This document shows positions 8,754-17,689 of a stretch of DNA of 64,000 nucleotides, in pieces (position 1 is the first letter of the stretch; each line of letters opens with the position of its first letter). The stretch spans positions 62,001-126,000 of the forward strand of contig JALEZW010000046.1 in the NCBI GenBank assembly GCA_022772675.1. The letters are read 5' to 3'. The position numbers were made by a program, and so were the translations under genes. The notes beneath the pieces are model-generated. The model ran no database searches. It was not told where the DNA came from and was given only the letters and a program-made list of their open reading frames with translations. Source of the DNA: Agathobacter sp. (GTDB lineage: Bacteria > Bacillota > Clostridia > Lachnospirales > Lachnospiraceae).

Positions 8754-10634
8754 ATGGTAAGAGAAGGAAATTACGCAAAACTAGGCGTAACAAGGCAGCA
8801 GGAATGGACAGTATTTACCTTTTATGGAGAAAAAGAAGATCAATGTTTTGTAGTTCTGGTCAATACACAGACAGGCAGGAAGAAAAAAGTTGAGGTTCCG
8901 GAGAACTTTTGTCTGGGTTCCCTCCGCTCAATTGCTATTTCCGGTCTGCAGACAGATCACCTCATGTATTATTTTGAAATTAATGGACAGAAGGTGATGG
9001 ATCCCTGTGCCCATGCCATTATGGGGCGGCAGGTCTGGAATGATTGTAATAGAAAAAAGAAGCATTACGAAGTGTATGGTGCTTTTGCAGAGGAAAATTT
9101 TAACTGGGGGCAGGACAGGCATCCGGAGATTCCAAGAGAGCAGATGATCATGTATAAGCTGCATGTCCGGGGATTTACGATGGATTCCGGAACAAGGAGT
9201 GCTCCGGGAACCTTTCGTGCACTGATAAACCGGATTCCTTATCTGAAAAAACTGGGAGTTACCACATTGGAACTGATGCCGGTGTACGAATTTGAGGAAC
9301 TGGAAATTGAACAGCCCAAAGAACTTCCGGAATATATTAAGTGGCAGGAAGAAAAGTCCGACAGGATTAAACCTCCCAAAAAGGGGCCAAAGGTCATGCC
9401 GAAACTTAATTTCTGGGGATATGAAAAGGGAAACTATTTTGCTGTCAAAGCTTCCTACGGGTCGGATCCGGCACATGCGGCAGAGGAATTTAAGACACTT
9501 ATCAAAAAGCTCCATGAAAATGGGATGGAGTGTGTGATGGAATTCTATTTTCCGGATGACACGAACCACAACCTGATTATGGATGCACTTCGCTACTGGG
9601 TAAGGGAATACCATATTGATGGCATCCATCTGCTGGGACAGAATCTGCCGATTACGGCGATTTTGGAGGATGGAATGCTGAGCCGGACCAAGATTTTCTA
9701 TGCTTATTTTGATGAGAAATTCTGTATGGAACGGAGAAGGTATAAGAATCTTTATGTGTATAAGGACGAATACCAGTATCCGGTGCGTGCCATGGTGAAC
9801 CACATCAATCCGGATATGCGGGATTTTGTAAACCAGCAGAGAAAACAGGGAACATTTCTTGGTTTTGTAAACTATGTTGCCAGCAATAATGGTTTTACTC
9901 TTGCAGACCTTTTTATGTATAACGATAAGCATAATGAGGCGAACGGGGAGAATAACACAGACGGAAATTGCTATAATCTAAGCAGTAATTACGGTGTGGA
10001 GGGCCCTACCAGAAAACGTTCTGTCAACGAGCAGCGCCGCCAGAGTATGCGTAACAGCATTTTGATGCTGTTTCTGGCACAGGGAGTGCCTCTCATCTGG
10101 GCAGGTGATGAGATGGGAAATTCCCAGGAGGGAAATAATAATGCCTATTGTCAGGATAATCCAACCGGCTGGCTGAATTGGAAAAATGAAAAAGCCCATC
10201 GCCGGCAGATTGAGTTTGTCCGTAAGGTGATTGCATTCAGAAAAGAGCATCTGGTTCTTGCCAATCCGGCACCCTTTCAGTTTTCAGACTATAAATCCTG
10301 TGGATGTCCGGATCTTTCCCTTCACAGTTCCAATGCATGGGTGATTGAGCCGACTTCGGGAAATCTCTGCCTTGGCATGATGTACTCAGGTGCCTATGCA
10401 CCGAATGACAGGGAAGAACCGGATGTATATGTGGCATATAATTATATGCAGAATGCAGAAGAGCTGGCCCTGCCGAAACTGAAAAAAGGGAAAGGGTGGT
10501 ATCTTTGTATTGACAGTGGAAATGACAAAGATCCTTATCCCAAAGAAGCCGTTTTACAGGAGCAGAGAAAAATCATACTCCGTCCGCAGACTATTTGTGT
10601 ACTGGAGAGCAGGGAGATAGGGAAAAATGGGTAA
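8754..10634 (+). CDS. Glycogen-debranching-like GH13 protein lacking catalytic residues
   Basis: A 626-residue protein with an isoamylase-type N-terminal beta domain (CBM48-like, about 10-100), a GH13 barrel and a C-terminal beta domain. The GlgX/isoamylase relationship is plain in YKLHVRGFT, FWGYEKGNYFA and GFTLADLFMYNDKHNEANGE. Yet the catalytic positions are changed. Region I reads VMEFYFPDDTNH instead of DVVFNHT. Region II reads DGIHLLG where GFRFD carries the nucleophile. Region III reads FYAYFD where AEPWD carries the acid. Region IV reads ASNNGFTL where HDGFTL carries the third Asp. I infer a non-catalytic alpha-glucan-binding or regulatory protein. It overlaps the next gene by eight nt. 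Confidence 0.88.
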   Translation: MVREGNYAKLGVTRQQEWTVFTFYGEKEDQCFVVLVNTQTGRKKKVEVPENFCLGSLRSIAISGLQTDHLMYYFEINGQKVMDPCAHAIMGRQVWNDCNRKKKHYEVYGAFAEENFNWGQDRHPEIPREQMIMYKLHVRGFTMDSGTRSAPGTFRALINRIPYLKKLGVTTLELMPVYEFEELEIEQPKELPEYIKWQEEKSDRIKPPKKGPKVMPKLNFWGYEKGNYFAVKASYGSDPAHAAEEFKTLIKKLHENGMECVMEFYFPDDTNHNLIMDALRYWVREYHIDGIHLLGQNLPITAILEDGMLSRTKIFYAYFDEKFCMERRRYKNLYVYKDEYQYPVRAMVNHINPDMRDFVNQQRKQGTFLGFVNYVASNNGFTLADLFMYNDKHNEANGENNTDGNCYNLSSNYGVEGPTRKRSVNEQRRQSMRNSILMLFLAQGVPLIWAGDEMGNSQEGNNNAYCQDNPTGWLNWKNEKAHRRQIEFVRKVIAFRKEHLVLANPAPFQFSDYKSCGCPDLSLHSSNAWVIEPTSGNLCLGMMYSGAYAPNDREEPDVYVAYNYMQNAEELALPKLKKGKGWYLCIDSGNDKDPYPKEAVLQEQRKIILRPQTICVLESREIGKNG

Positions 10635-11229
10635 TGCATGGAAACATTTTTGTACGATCACACACCATAAGAATCTGGTTATGGCAGGATGCTTTAAGAT
10701 TGGGCTGTATAAACAGGGTCTTTTACATGATCTGTCCAAGTATTCTTCCACAGAGTTTCTTGTGGGATGTAAATACTATCAGGGGAATATGAGTCCCAAT
10801 AATGCAGAACGGAAGGACAAGGGATATTCTCTTGCCTGGCTGCACCACAAGGGAAGGAATAAACATCACCTGGAATACTGGATTGACTACGGAGTCTCCA
10901 ATGAAAACGGAAAGGAACACAGGGGCATGGTCGGTATGAAGATGCCGGTTCGTTATGTCTGCGAGATGTTTATCGACAGAATCAGTGCATCAAAAAATTA
11001 CCAGAAGGAGCAGTATACAGATCACAGTGCTTTAGATTATTTTTTAAAGGGAAAGGATCATTACCTGATCCATCCGGATACGGAAGCACTGTTGTGGTAT
11101 CTTCTCCTGATGTTGGCAAAGCGTGGGGAAAAGGATACCTTTGCCTTTGTGAAAAATGAGGTTCTGAAGGGAAAAGTGCCTTATGAAAAAGCAGAATTAG
11201 AGAAAAGGATGAAAGAGCTTGTACCCTAG
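10627..11229 (+). CDS. DUF5662 family protein
   Basis: A 200-residue protein matching, as I recognise it, the DUF5662 family found mainly in gut Clostridia. It has histidine-rich motifs that look like metal ligands, HDLSKYS near residue 34 and LAWLHHKGRNKHHLEYW near 75, somewhat like an HD-type arrangement, but no reaction is known to me. There is no signal peptide or membrane span. The ATG lies eight nt inside the end of the GH13-like gene, so the two are translationally coupled and probably work together. A terminator overlaps its stop codon. Confidence 0.75.
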   Translation: MGNAWKHFCTITHHKNLVMAGCFKIGLYKQGLLHDLSKYSSTEFLVGCKYYQGNMSPNNAERKDKGYSLAWLHHKGRNKHHLEYWIDYGVSNENGKEHRGMVGMKMPVRYVCEMFIDRISASKNYQKEQYTDHSALDYFLKGKDHYLIHPDTEALLWYLLLMLAKRGEKDTFAFVKNEVLKGKVPYEKAELEKRMKELVP

Positions 11230-11245
11230 TGTACAGGCTTTTTTT
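11216..11245 (+). terminator. Intrinsic terminator after the DUF5662 gene
   Basis: Stem AGCTTGTAC / GTACAGGCT (nine pairs with one G-U), loop CCTAGT, then six or more T. The stop codon TAG is in the loop. Confidence 0.85.
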
Positions 11246-11270
11246 CAAGGCAGGAATCTGTTGGAAAGGC

Positions 11271-11298
11271 ACGAAAGGGAATACGCTCACATACAATA
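11271..11298 (+). promoter_or_regulatory. Candidate sigma-K-type promoter of sigK
   Basis: AC (11271-11272), 17 nt, CATACAATA (11290-11298). This fits the published sigma-K pattern AC-N16-17-CATAnnnTA. It lies about 27 nt before the sigK start, so the gene may be read by its own product. The -10 also resembles sigma-E, but no sigma-E -35 is apparent. Confidence 0.5.
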
Positions 11299-11324
11299 TA
11301 CAAAGCCGTTAAAAAAGGTGCTGC

Positions 11325-11948
11325 GTGAAAACATTTTTAGTTCCTTTGTCACCCGAGGAGGAAACGGACTGCCTTTCCCGTTTACAGAAGGGAGAAGAAG
11401 AGGCGAAAAACGAACTGGTTTTACACAACATGCGCCTGGTAGCTCATGTGGCAAAAAAATACAGTGGAGCAGGGGAAGAGCAGGAGGATCTGATTTCCAT
11501 CGGGACAATCGGACTCATAAAAGCAGTTGACAGCTTCCGCCCGGATTACGGCAATAAATTTGCCACGTATGCGATACGGTGTGTGGATAATGAACTTCTT
11601 ATGTACCTGCGCTATAAGAGAAAACAGAGGGGAGAGGTTTCACTATTTGAGCCCATTGGAACGGACAAAGAGGGAAATCAGATACAGCTTGTGGATATTC
11701 TCGAATATCATGATAAAAATGTGGCGGATGAAGTAGCTAAGGAGGAACAGATAAAACTTGTTCGTGCAAGAATGAGTGAAGTTTTGACCGGACGGGAGGC
11801 ATTTATTATCCGAAAACGTTATGCCATGGATGGAGAGCAGGAGATGACCCAGCGGGAGATTGCTAAGGAGCTTGGAATATCCCGTTCCTATGTGTCCAGA
11901 ATTGAGAAAAGGGCATTGGAGAAGCTTAAAAAAGTGATAAACAAATAA
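11325..11948 (+). CDS. sigK: Sporulation sigma factor sigma-K-like, without pro-sequence
   Basis: A 207-residue sigma-70 family factor close to Bacillus sigma-K, which directs late mother-cell transcription in sporulation. Region 2 shows LRLVAHVAKKY-like and EDLISIGTIGLIKAVDSF; region 4 ends TQREIAKELGISRSYVSRIEKRAL as in sigma-K (motif quoted in parts: ISRSYVSRIEKRAL). It begins with GTG, with AAGG six nt upstream. An in-frame TAA at 11310-11312 rules out a longer N-terminus, so the hydrophobic pro-sequence that holds Bacillus sigma-K inactive is absent. The gene is intact, with no skin-like insertion. It stands alone between two terminators. Confidence 0.85.
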   Translation: MKTFLVPLSPEEETDCLSRLQKGEEEAKNELVLHNMRLVAHVAKKYSGAGEEQEDLISIGTIGLIKAVDSFRPDYGNKFATYAIRCVDNELLMYLRYKRKQRGEVSLFEPIGTDKEGNQIQLVDILEYHDKNVADEVAKEEQIKLVRARMSEVLTGREAFIIRKRYAMDGEQEMTQREIAKELGISRSYVSRIEKRALEKLKKVINK

Positions 11949-11956
11949 GGGATTGC

Positions 11957-11996
11957 AAAAAGATGCATGGTATGGTATTGTTAATGCATCTTTTTT
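11957..11996 (+). terminator. Intrinsic terminator after sigK
   Basis: Stem AAAAGATGCAT (11957-11967) / ATGCATCTTTT (11984-11994), followed by a T-run. It lies just after the sigK stop. Confidence 0.85.
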
Positions 11997-12005
11997 CAGT
12001 ATGAT
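11978..12005 (+). promoter_or_regulatory. Possible promoter of yifB
   Basis: TTGTTA (11978-11983), 16 nt, TATGAT (12000-12005). It overlaps the terminator hairpin of sigK, so it is a moderate call only. Confidence 0.4.
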
Positions 12006-12055
12006 TCAAGCATAGGTCTGTGCACACATTCCCCATACGTTGAAATGAGGTGTAT

Positions 12056-13585
12056 ATGTACAGTAAAATAATGACTTCCATGCTGGATGGAATCCGTTCC
12101 ATTCCGGTTCAGGCGGAGGTGGATATCAGTATTGGAATGCCTGCTTTTGATATGGTGGGCTTTTTGGCTTCGGAGGTAAGGGAGGCGAAAGAACGTGTCC
12201 GTACCGCGCTTCATAACTGTGGAATCATGCTTCCGGCAAAACGGATCACGGTTAATCTTTCTCCGGGAAATGTCAGAAAGTGTGGTACCGGATTTGATCT
12301 GCCGATAGCAGTGGCACTTCTTGTGGCTCTTGGATTTATTCCGGCAGAAAGCTGCAGAAACCGGATCTTTACCGGGGAGCTGAATTTAAATGGTCAGCTT
12401 CTGTCGGTTCGCGGGGTTCTTCCCATGGTGTCCGATGGAGTTAAAAATGGAGGGAAGGAGTTTATCGTTCCTGCAGAGAATTTAAAGGAGAGCCGGCTGG
12501 TGCAGCAGGCCGTAGTGAAGGGATTTCACTCTCTTCCAGATGTGATCCGGTATTTAAAGGATGAAAGCTATGAAGAGCCTGTCATAGGAGGAAAGGGAAA
12601 AGAAAAAAGGAACAGACCGCTGGATTTTTCGGAGGTGAACGGCCAGGGGTTTTTAAAACGTGCGGCGGAAATTGCGGCAGCAGGGATGCATAATATGTTA
12701 ATGGTGGGACCACCGGGAGCAGGGAAAACCATGATTTCAGAACGGCTGTCTACAATTCTTCCGCCTCTTACCGAGGAAGAAAAACTGGAGGTCTCCAAAA
12801 TATACAGTGTCTGCGGTCTGATGGGGGATTCCGATACGCTTCTTACAGAACGTCCATTTCGAAGTCCCCATCATACAATAAGTGCCGCAGGTCTGGCAGG
12901 GGGAGGCATGTATATCCGGCCGGGAGAGGTTTCCCTTGCCCACAACGGGGTGCTTTTTCTCGATGAATTGACGGAATTTTCCAAATCGACACTGGAAATC
13001 TTAAGACAGCCCTTAGAAGAACATCAGATTCACCTGACAAGAGCCACCGGGAGTGTGACCTATCCCTCATGCTTTCTTCTTTTGGCATCTATGAATCCCT
13101 GTAACTGCGGCTATTATCCGGACAGGAATAAGTGCCGGTGTACCAACGCATCCCTCCGGAAATATTTTGATAAGGTTTCCCAGCCTCTGTTAGACCGGAT
13201 TGACATCTGCGTAGAGGCGGCACCGGTCAGCTTTGAGGAGCTTACGGTTCGCGGACAGAATGAAAGCTCAAAGACCATCAGAGAGCGTGTGGCCGCCTGC
13301 CATGAGATTCAGATCAGACGATACCGGAATGAGGATTTTTTTCATAACAGCCGGATTCCTGCATCACGGATGGAGGAATTTTGTCATCTGGGGGACAAGC
13401 AGCAGCGATATATGGAGGATGTTTTTAAGAAAATGGAGCTGACGGCACGCTCCTATCATAAAATCCTGCGGGTTGCCCGGACTATTGCAGATATGGATGG
13501 AGCAGATGAAATAAGAATTTCAGATCTGATGGAGGCAGTCTGTTACCGGAGTATCGGGGAAAAATACTTTGGAGGTACGGATTAG
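12056..13585 (+). CDS. YifB/ComM family Mg-chelatase-like AAA+ ATPase
   Basis: A 509-residue AAA+ protein of the YifB/ComM group; the Proteobacterial ComM is a branch-migration helicase used in natural transformation. The N-terminal 190 residues have the Lon-protease-like fold (GIRSIPVQAEVDISIGMP), then Walker A GPPGAGKT near 217, Walker B LFLDELTEF near 302, and a C-terminal Mg_chelatase_C domain with LLDRIDICVE. I chose ATG 12056 (MYSKI, the usual family start) over the track's GTG 12050, because GAGG lies five nt before it. Its stop TAG abuts the ATG of dprA, consistent with a joint role in handling incoming DNA. Confidence 0.93.
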   Translation: MYSKIMTSMLDGIRSIPVQAEVDISIGMPAFDMVGFLASEVREAKERVRTALHNCGIMLPAKRITVNLSPGNVRKCGTGFDLPIAVALLVALGFIPAESCRNRIFTGELNLNGQLLSVRGVLPMVSDGVKNGGKEFIVPAENLKESRLVQQAVVKGFHSLPDVIRYLKDESYEEPVIGGKGKEKRNRPLDFSEVNGQGFLKRAAEIAAAGMHNMLMVGPPGAGKTMISERLSTILPPLTEEEKLEVSKIYSVCGLMGDSDTLLTERPFRSPHHTISAAGLAGGGMYIRPGEVSLAHNGVLFLDELTEFSKSTLEILRQPLEEHQIHLTRATGSVTYPSCFLLLASMNPCNCGYYPDRNKCRCTNASLRKYFDKVSQPLLDRIDICVEAAPVSFEELTVRGQNESSKTIRERVAACHEIQIRRYRNEDFFHNSRIPASRMEEFCHLGDKQQRYMEDVFKKMELTARSYHKILRVARTIADMDGADEIRISDLMEAVCYRSIGEKYFGGTD

Positions 13586-14665
13586 ATGGAAATGTATGCA
13601 TACTGGCTTTCCAATACAGGTCTGTCTGTAAGAAAGCTTGAAAAAATATGGGGCAGCAGTATCTGCGCAAGGGAATTGTATGGAATGTCTGAAAAAGCTC
13701 TTATGGGGATAGAAGGACTGACGGATAAGGATGTAGTAAAAATAACAGAGAGCAAAAGAAACTGGGATTTACAAAGGGAGTGGATGAAACTGCAGGAGAG
13801 TGGAATATCCTTTGTTTCTGTGGAAAATGAGGCTTTTCCGGAAAAACTCCGTTTTATCCAGACACCGCCATATGCCCTGTATTATGTGGGACATCTTCCC
13901 CGGGAGGGAAAAAAGAGGGTTGCAATTGTAGGAGCCAGAACCAGAAGTGCCTATGGAAGCCAGATGGCGGAAAAACTGGCGAAAGCCCTTGCACAAAACG
14001 ATGTGGAGGTCATAAGCGGGATGGCTCTTGGAATAGATGCGGATGCACACCGGGGAGCATTAGACGGGGGAGGCAGTACCTATGCGGTGCTGGGCTGTGG
14101 GGCAGACCGGTGTTATCCCCGGCAGAACCGCTATCTGTATGATAAGATTCCGGAAAAAGGAGGAGTTTTGTCCGAGTATGCACCGGAAACACCGCCCCTT
14201 GCCGCCTATTTTCCCCAGAGAAACCGGCTGATTGCAGGACTGTCGGACTACACGGTTGTGATAGAGGCAAGATTGAAAAGCGGTTCTTTGATTACTGCTG
14301 ATTATGCCATGGAACAGGGACGGGAGGTATATGCACTTCCAGGCAGGGTGACAGATGAGCTCAGTCAGGGCTGTAACCACTTGATTCAGCAGGGGGCAGG
14401 GGTGGTTACGGGTGTGGAGGATTTCCTGAAAGAAATACAGTTAGATACTTCAAACATTGCTTCGCAATTGGACTTTCGAAAAAATCTTCTTGAAAAAGAC
14501 GAATCATTGGTGTATGCTTTACTAGATTTTTATCCGGTGGGACTGGGGACCCTGGTAGAAAAAACGCCCTTTGGGCTGGGCGAACTGCTGCCCATTCTGG
14601 AGCGGCTGAAACAGAAAGGGTTTATCCGGGAAAACCTGCCGAATTATTTTGTGAAAACAATCTAA
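13586..14665 (+). CDS. dprA: DNA processing protein DprA
   Basis: A 359-residue Rossmann-like ssDNA-binding protein that loads RecA on incoming single-stranded DNA during transformation. The core shows VAIVGARTRSAYG, VISGMALGIDADAHRGAL, TYAVLGCGADRCYP, PQRNRLIAGLSDYTVVIEA (read in parts) and LPGRVTD. Upstream is a SAM/HhH-like region (about 1-70), and downstream a winged-helix DML1-like end (about 300-359). GGAGG lies in the last codons of yifB. The start follows the yifB stop with no gap. The order yifB-dprA-topA is common in Firmicutes and does not by itself show competence. Confidence 0.95.
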   Translation: MEMYAYWLSNTGLSVRKLEKIWGSSICARELYGMSEKALMGIEGLTDKDVVKITESKRNWDLQREWMKLQESGISFVSVENEAFPEKLRFIQTPPYALYYVGHLPREGKKRVAIVGARTRSAYGSQMAEKLAKALAQNDVEVISGMALGIDADAHRGALDGGGSTYAVLGCGADRCYPRQNRYLYDKIPEKGGVLSEYAPETPPLAAYFPQRNRLIAGLSDYTVVIEARLKSGSLITADYAMEQGREVYALPGRVTDELSQGCNHLIQQGAGVVTGVEDFLKEIQLDTSNIASQLDFRKNLLEKDESLVYALLDFYPVGLGTLVEKTPFGLGELLPILERLKQKGFIRENLPNYFVKTI

Positions 14666-14687
14666 TGGTTCATATAAGGAGCAGCAA

Positions 14688-16766
14688 ATGGCAAAGTATC
14701 TGGTAATTGTGGAGTCACCGGCAAAGGTGAAGACAATCAAAAAATTTCTTGGAAAAAATTATGAGGTAATGGCAAGCAACGGTCATGTGAGGGATTTGCC
14801 GAAGAGCCAGCTTGGTTTTTCTCCGGAGAATGATTTTGAACCGAAATATATTACCATCCGGGGAAAAGGTGAGATTTTGGCAAAACTTCGGAAAGAAGTG
14901 AAAAAAGCCGATGTGATTTATCTTGCAACGGACCCTGACCGGGAGGGAGAGGCAATCTCCTGGCATTTGACGAAGGCATTAAAGCTGGAGGACAAAAAAG
15001 TCTGCAGAATTACCTTTAATGAGATTACAAAGACAGCTGTGAAGGCATCCCTTAAAAATCCGCGGGAAATTGACATGGACCTGGTGGATGCACAGCAGGC
15101 AAGACGAATGGTAGACCGTATGGTGGGTTACAAAATAAGTCCTCTTTTATGGGCAAAGGTAAAGCGCGGCTTAAGTGCCGGCCGTGTTCAGTCGGTAGCC
15201 CTTCGCATTGTCTGCGACAGGGAAGAAGAGATTGATGCCTTTATTCCGGAGGAATACTGGTCTTTAGAGGCAAGTCTGCTGCCGGCGGGAGAAAAAAAGC
15301 CGATTGTGGCAAAGCTTTCAGACCGTGGCGGGGAGAAATTTGAGATTACTTCACAGGAACAGATGAATCAGGTGCTTGCAGAGTTAAAGGATCAGAAGTT
15401 TCAGGTTAAGGACATTAAAAAGGGAGAACGTACCAAGAAGGCACCGCTTCCCTTTACCACAAGCACCTTGCAGCAGGAGGCTTCCAAGGCACTCAATTTC
15501 CCAATTTCAAAGACCATGCGTATCGCACAGCAGCTTTATGAGGGCGTGGATATTAAGGGACAGGGAACGGTGGGTATTATCACTTACCTTCGTACGGATT
15601 CTGTCCGTATTTCCGAGGAAGCGGATGCTGCAGCCCGTACCTTTATACAGGAAAACTATGGGGAGGAATATCTCTCAGCAGGGGATGGAAGCAAAAAGAG
15701 CAGTGCAAAGATTCAGGATGCCCATGAGGCAATCCGTCCCACTGATATTAACCGGATACCATCGGAAATTAAGGATTCTTTAAGTAGAGATCAGTTTCGC
15801 TTATACCAGCTGATCTGGAAGCGTTTTGCGGCAAGCCGTATGGCTAATGCAAAATATGAGACAACAGCAGTGAATATCGGGGCAGGAGAGTATACATTCC
15901 GTGTTTCCACATCAAAAGTTGCATTTGATGGATTTATGCTTGCCTATACGGAGGCTGATGATGAGAAACAGGAAAAACAGGTGCTGCTTAAATCCATTGA
16001 TAAGGATACGGATTTGCAGCTGGTAGAGTTTGAGCCAAAGCAGCATTTTACCCAGCCGCCGGCTCATTACACCGAGGCTTCCCTTGTAAAAACCCTTGAG
16101 GAGCTTGGAATCGGCCGCCCAAGTACCTACTCACCCACCATTACGACAATTATAGCAAGGCGATATATCACAAAAGAAAATAAAAATCTTTATGTGACAG
16201 AGATTGGTTCGGTTGTCAATTCCATCATGAAGGAGTCTTTTCCTACCATTGTGGATGAGCATTTTACCGCAAATATGGAATCCCTGTTAGACAGTGTTGC
16301 AGAGGGAAAGGTACACTGGAAGACGGTTGTGGAAAATTTTTATCCGGATTTGGAGAATGCTGTGGCTGCAGCAGAAAAGGATCTGGAGAAGGTGACGATT
16401 GAGGATGAAGTGACAGATGAAATCTGTGAGGTCTGCGGCCGGAATATGGTTGTAAAGTACGGACCACACGGGAAATTCCTTGCATGTCCCGGATTCCCGG
16501 ACTGCCGGAACACCAAGCCCTATTATGAAAAAATCGGAGTTAACTGTCCGAAATGCGGCAAGGACGTGGTGATTAAGATGACGAAGAAAGGCAGACGCTA
16601 CTATGGCTGTATTGATTATCCGGACTGTGATTTCATGAGCTGGGGACGGCCGGTAGAGAAAAAATGTCCCCGCTGTGGCGGATATATGGTGGAGAAAGGC
16701 AGTAAGCTGGCCTGCGCGGATGAGCATTGCGGATATACGGAAGTAAAGCCGAAAGATGCAGAATAG
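14688..16766 (+). CDS. topA: DNA topoisomerase I
   Basis: The 692-residue type IA topoisomerase that relaxes negative supercoils. The N-terminus carries the TOPRIM domain (LVIVESPAKVKTI, then DPDREGEAISWH). The active-site tyrosine is in ITYLRTDSVR near residue 299, and GRPSTYSPTI is the usual downstream motif. Three C-terminal Cys4 zinc ribbons follow residue 580: CEVCGRNM, CPKCGKDV and CPRCGGYM, each with its second Cys pair. Length is normal for Firmicutes. It starts 22 nt after dprA with GGAGCAG as ribosome site. I take it as the last gene of the yifB-dprA-topA unit. Confidence 0.98.
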   Translation: MAKYLVIVESPAKVKTIKKFLGKNYEVMASNGHVRDLPKSQLGFSPENDFEPKYITIRGKGEILAKLRKEVKKADVIYLATDPDREGEAISWHLTKALKLEDKKVCRITFNEITKTAVKASLKNPREIDMDLVDAQQARRMVDRMVGYKISPLLWAKVKRGLSAGRVQSVALRIVCDREEEIDAFIPEEYWSLEASLLPAGEKKPIVAKLSDRGGEKFEITSQEQMNQVLAELKDQKFQVKDIKKGERTKKAPLPFTTSTLQQEASKALNFPISKTMRIAQQLYEGVDIKGQGTVGIITYLRTDSVRISEEADAAARTFIQENYGEEYLSAGDGSKKSSAKIQDAHEAIRPTDINRIPSEIKDSLSRDQFRLYQLIWKRFAASRMANAKYETTAVNIGAGEYTFRVSTSKVAFDGFMLAYTEADDEKQEKQVLLKSIDKDTDLQLVEFEPKQHFTQPPAHYTEASLVKTLEELGIGRPSTYSPTITTIIARRYITKENKNLYVTEIGSVVNSIMKESFPTIVDEHFTANMESLLDSVAEGKVHWKTVVENFYPDLENAVAAAEKDLEKVTIEDEVTDEICEVCGRNMVVKYGPHGKFLACPGFPDCRNTKPYYEKIGVNCPKCGKDVVIKMTKKGRRYYGCIDYPDCDFMSWGRPVEKKCPRCGGYMVEKGSKLACADEHCGYTEVKPKDAE

Positions 16767-16787
16767 TTGTATATTTTGTGAAAAATC

Positions 16788-16816
16788 TTGAATTGTCAGA
16801 AAAATAGTGCTAAACT
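16788..16816 (+). promoter_or_regulatory. codY promoter with overlapping CodY box
   Basis: TTGAAT (16788-16793), 17 nt, TAAACT (16811-16816). AATTGTCAGAAAAAT at 16791-16805 matches the CodY consensus AATTTTCWGAAAATT at 13 of 15 positions and covers the -35 and spacer. This suggests that CodY represses its own gene when GTP and branched-chain amino acids are plentiful. Confidence 0.65.
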
Positions 16817-16886
16817 CATGATAGCTGTAAATGAAATTGCATTAAGAAGATTGATTTCATCAATCATTCGGGGCAGGAGGCATGGC

Positions 16887-17666
16887 ATGAGTGTTCAGCT
16901 TTTGGACAAAACGAGAAAAATAAATAAACTGCTTCATAACAACAATTCATCGAAGGTTGTATTCAACGATATCTGTGATGTCCTGACAGGCATTCTGGAT
17001 TCTAATATCCTTGTCATCAGTAAAAAGGGCAAGGTGCTGGGGTCAAGCGTCTGCAGGGGAGTGGAGGAACTCAAGGAGCTGATTGTAGATGAGGTTGGAG
17101 GATTCATAGACACAGAACTGAATGAGAGACTCCTGGGAATCCTGTCCACCAAGGAAAATGTAAACCTTGAGACATTGGGATTTGGAGAGGAATCCAAACA
17201 GTACCGGGCAATCATCACTCCCATCGACATTGCGGGAGAGCGGCTTGGCACCTTGTTTGAGTACCGCTGTGATAAAGAATACGATATCGATGATATTATT
17301 CTGACAGAGTACGGAACTACGGTAGTGGGGCTGGAAATGATGCGTTCGGTGAATGAAGAAAATGCAGAGGAAGCAAGAAAGGTTGCCATTGTGAAATCGG
17401 CAATCAGCACCCTTTCATTTTCTGAACTTGAGGCAATCATTCACATATTTGATGAACTGGATGGAAATGAGGGAATCCTTGTGGCCAGCAGGATTGCAGA
17501 CCGGGTTGGAATCACCCGTTCCGTTATTGTAAATGCACTCCGCAAGTTCGAGAGTGCCGGGGTGATTGAATCCAGATCCTCAGGAATGAAGGGAACCTAT
17601 ATCAAGGTCATCAATGATGTGGTATTTGATGAACTGGAAAAAATTAAAAAGAACAATGCAAAATAA
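16887..17666 (+). CDS. codY: GTP-sensing transcriptional repressor CodY
   Basis: A 259-residue global nutrient regulator that binds GTP and branched-chain amino acids and represses starvation genes. The N-terminal GAF-type domain begins MSVQLLDKTRKINKLLH; the C-terminal winged helix has SRIADRVGITRSVIVNALRK and ESAGVIESRSSGMKGTYIKV, split here from the nearly invariant CodY recognition helix region. The track starts 33 codons early at TTG 16788. ATG 16887 has AGGAGG six nt upstream and gives the family's usual length. A CodY box lies on its own promoter. Downstream is a terminator and then the flagellar cluster, a common CodY target. Confidence 0.96.
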   Translation: MSVQLLDKTRKINKLLHNNNSSKVVFNDICDVLTGILDSNILVISKKGKVLGSSVCRGVEELKELIVDEVGGFIDTELNERLLGILSTKENVNLETLGFGEESKQYRAIITPIDIAGERLGTLFEYRCDKEYDIDDIILTEYGTTVVGLEMMRSVNEENAEEARKVAIVKSAISTLSFSELEAIIHIFDELDGNEGILVASRIADRVGITRSVIVNALRKFESAGVIESRSSGMKGTYIKVINDVVFDELEKIKKNNAK

Positions 17667-17689
17667 ATAAGACCATGGATGGGCGGATT

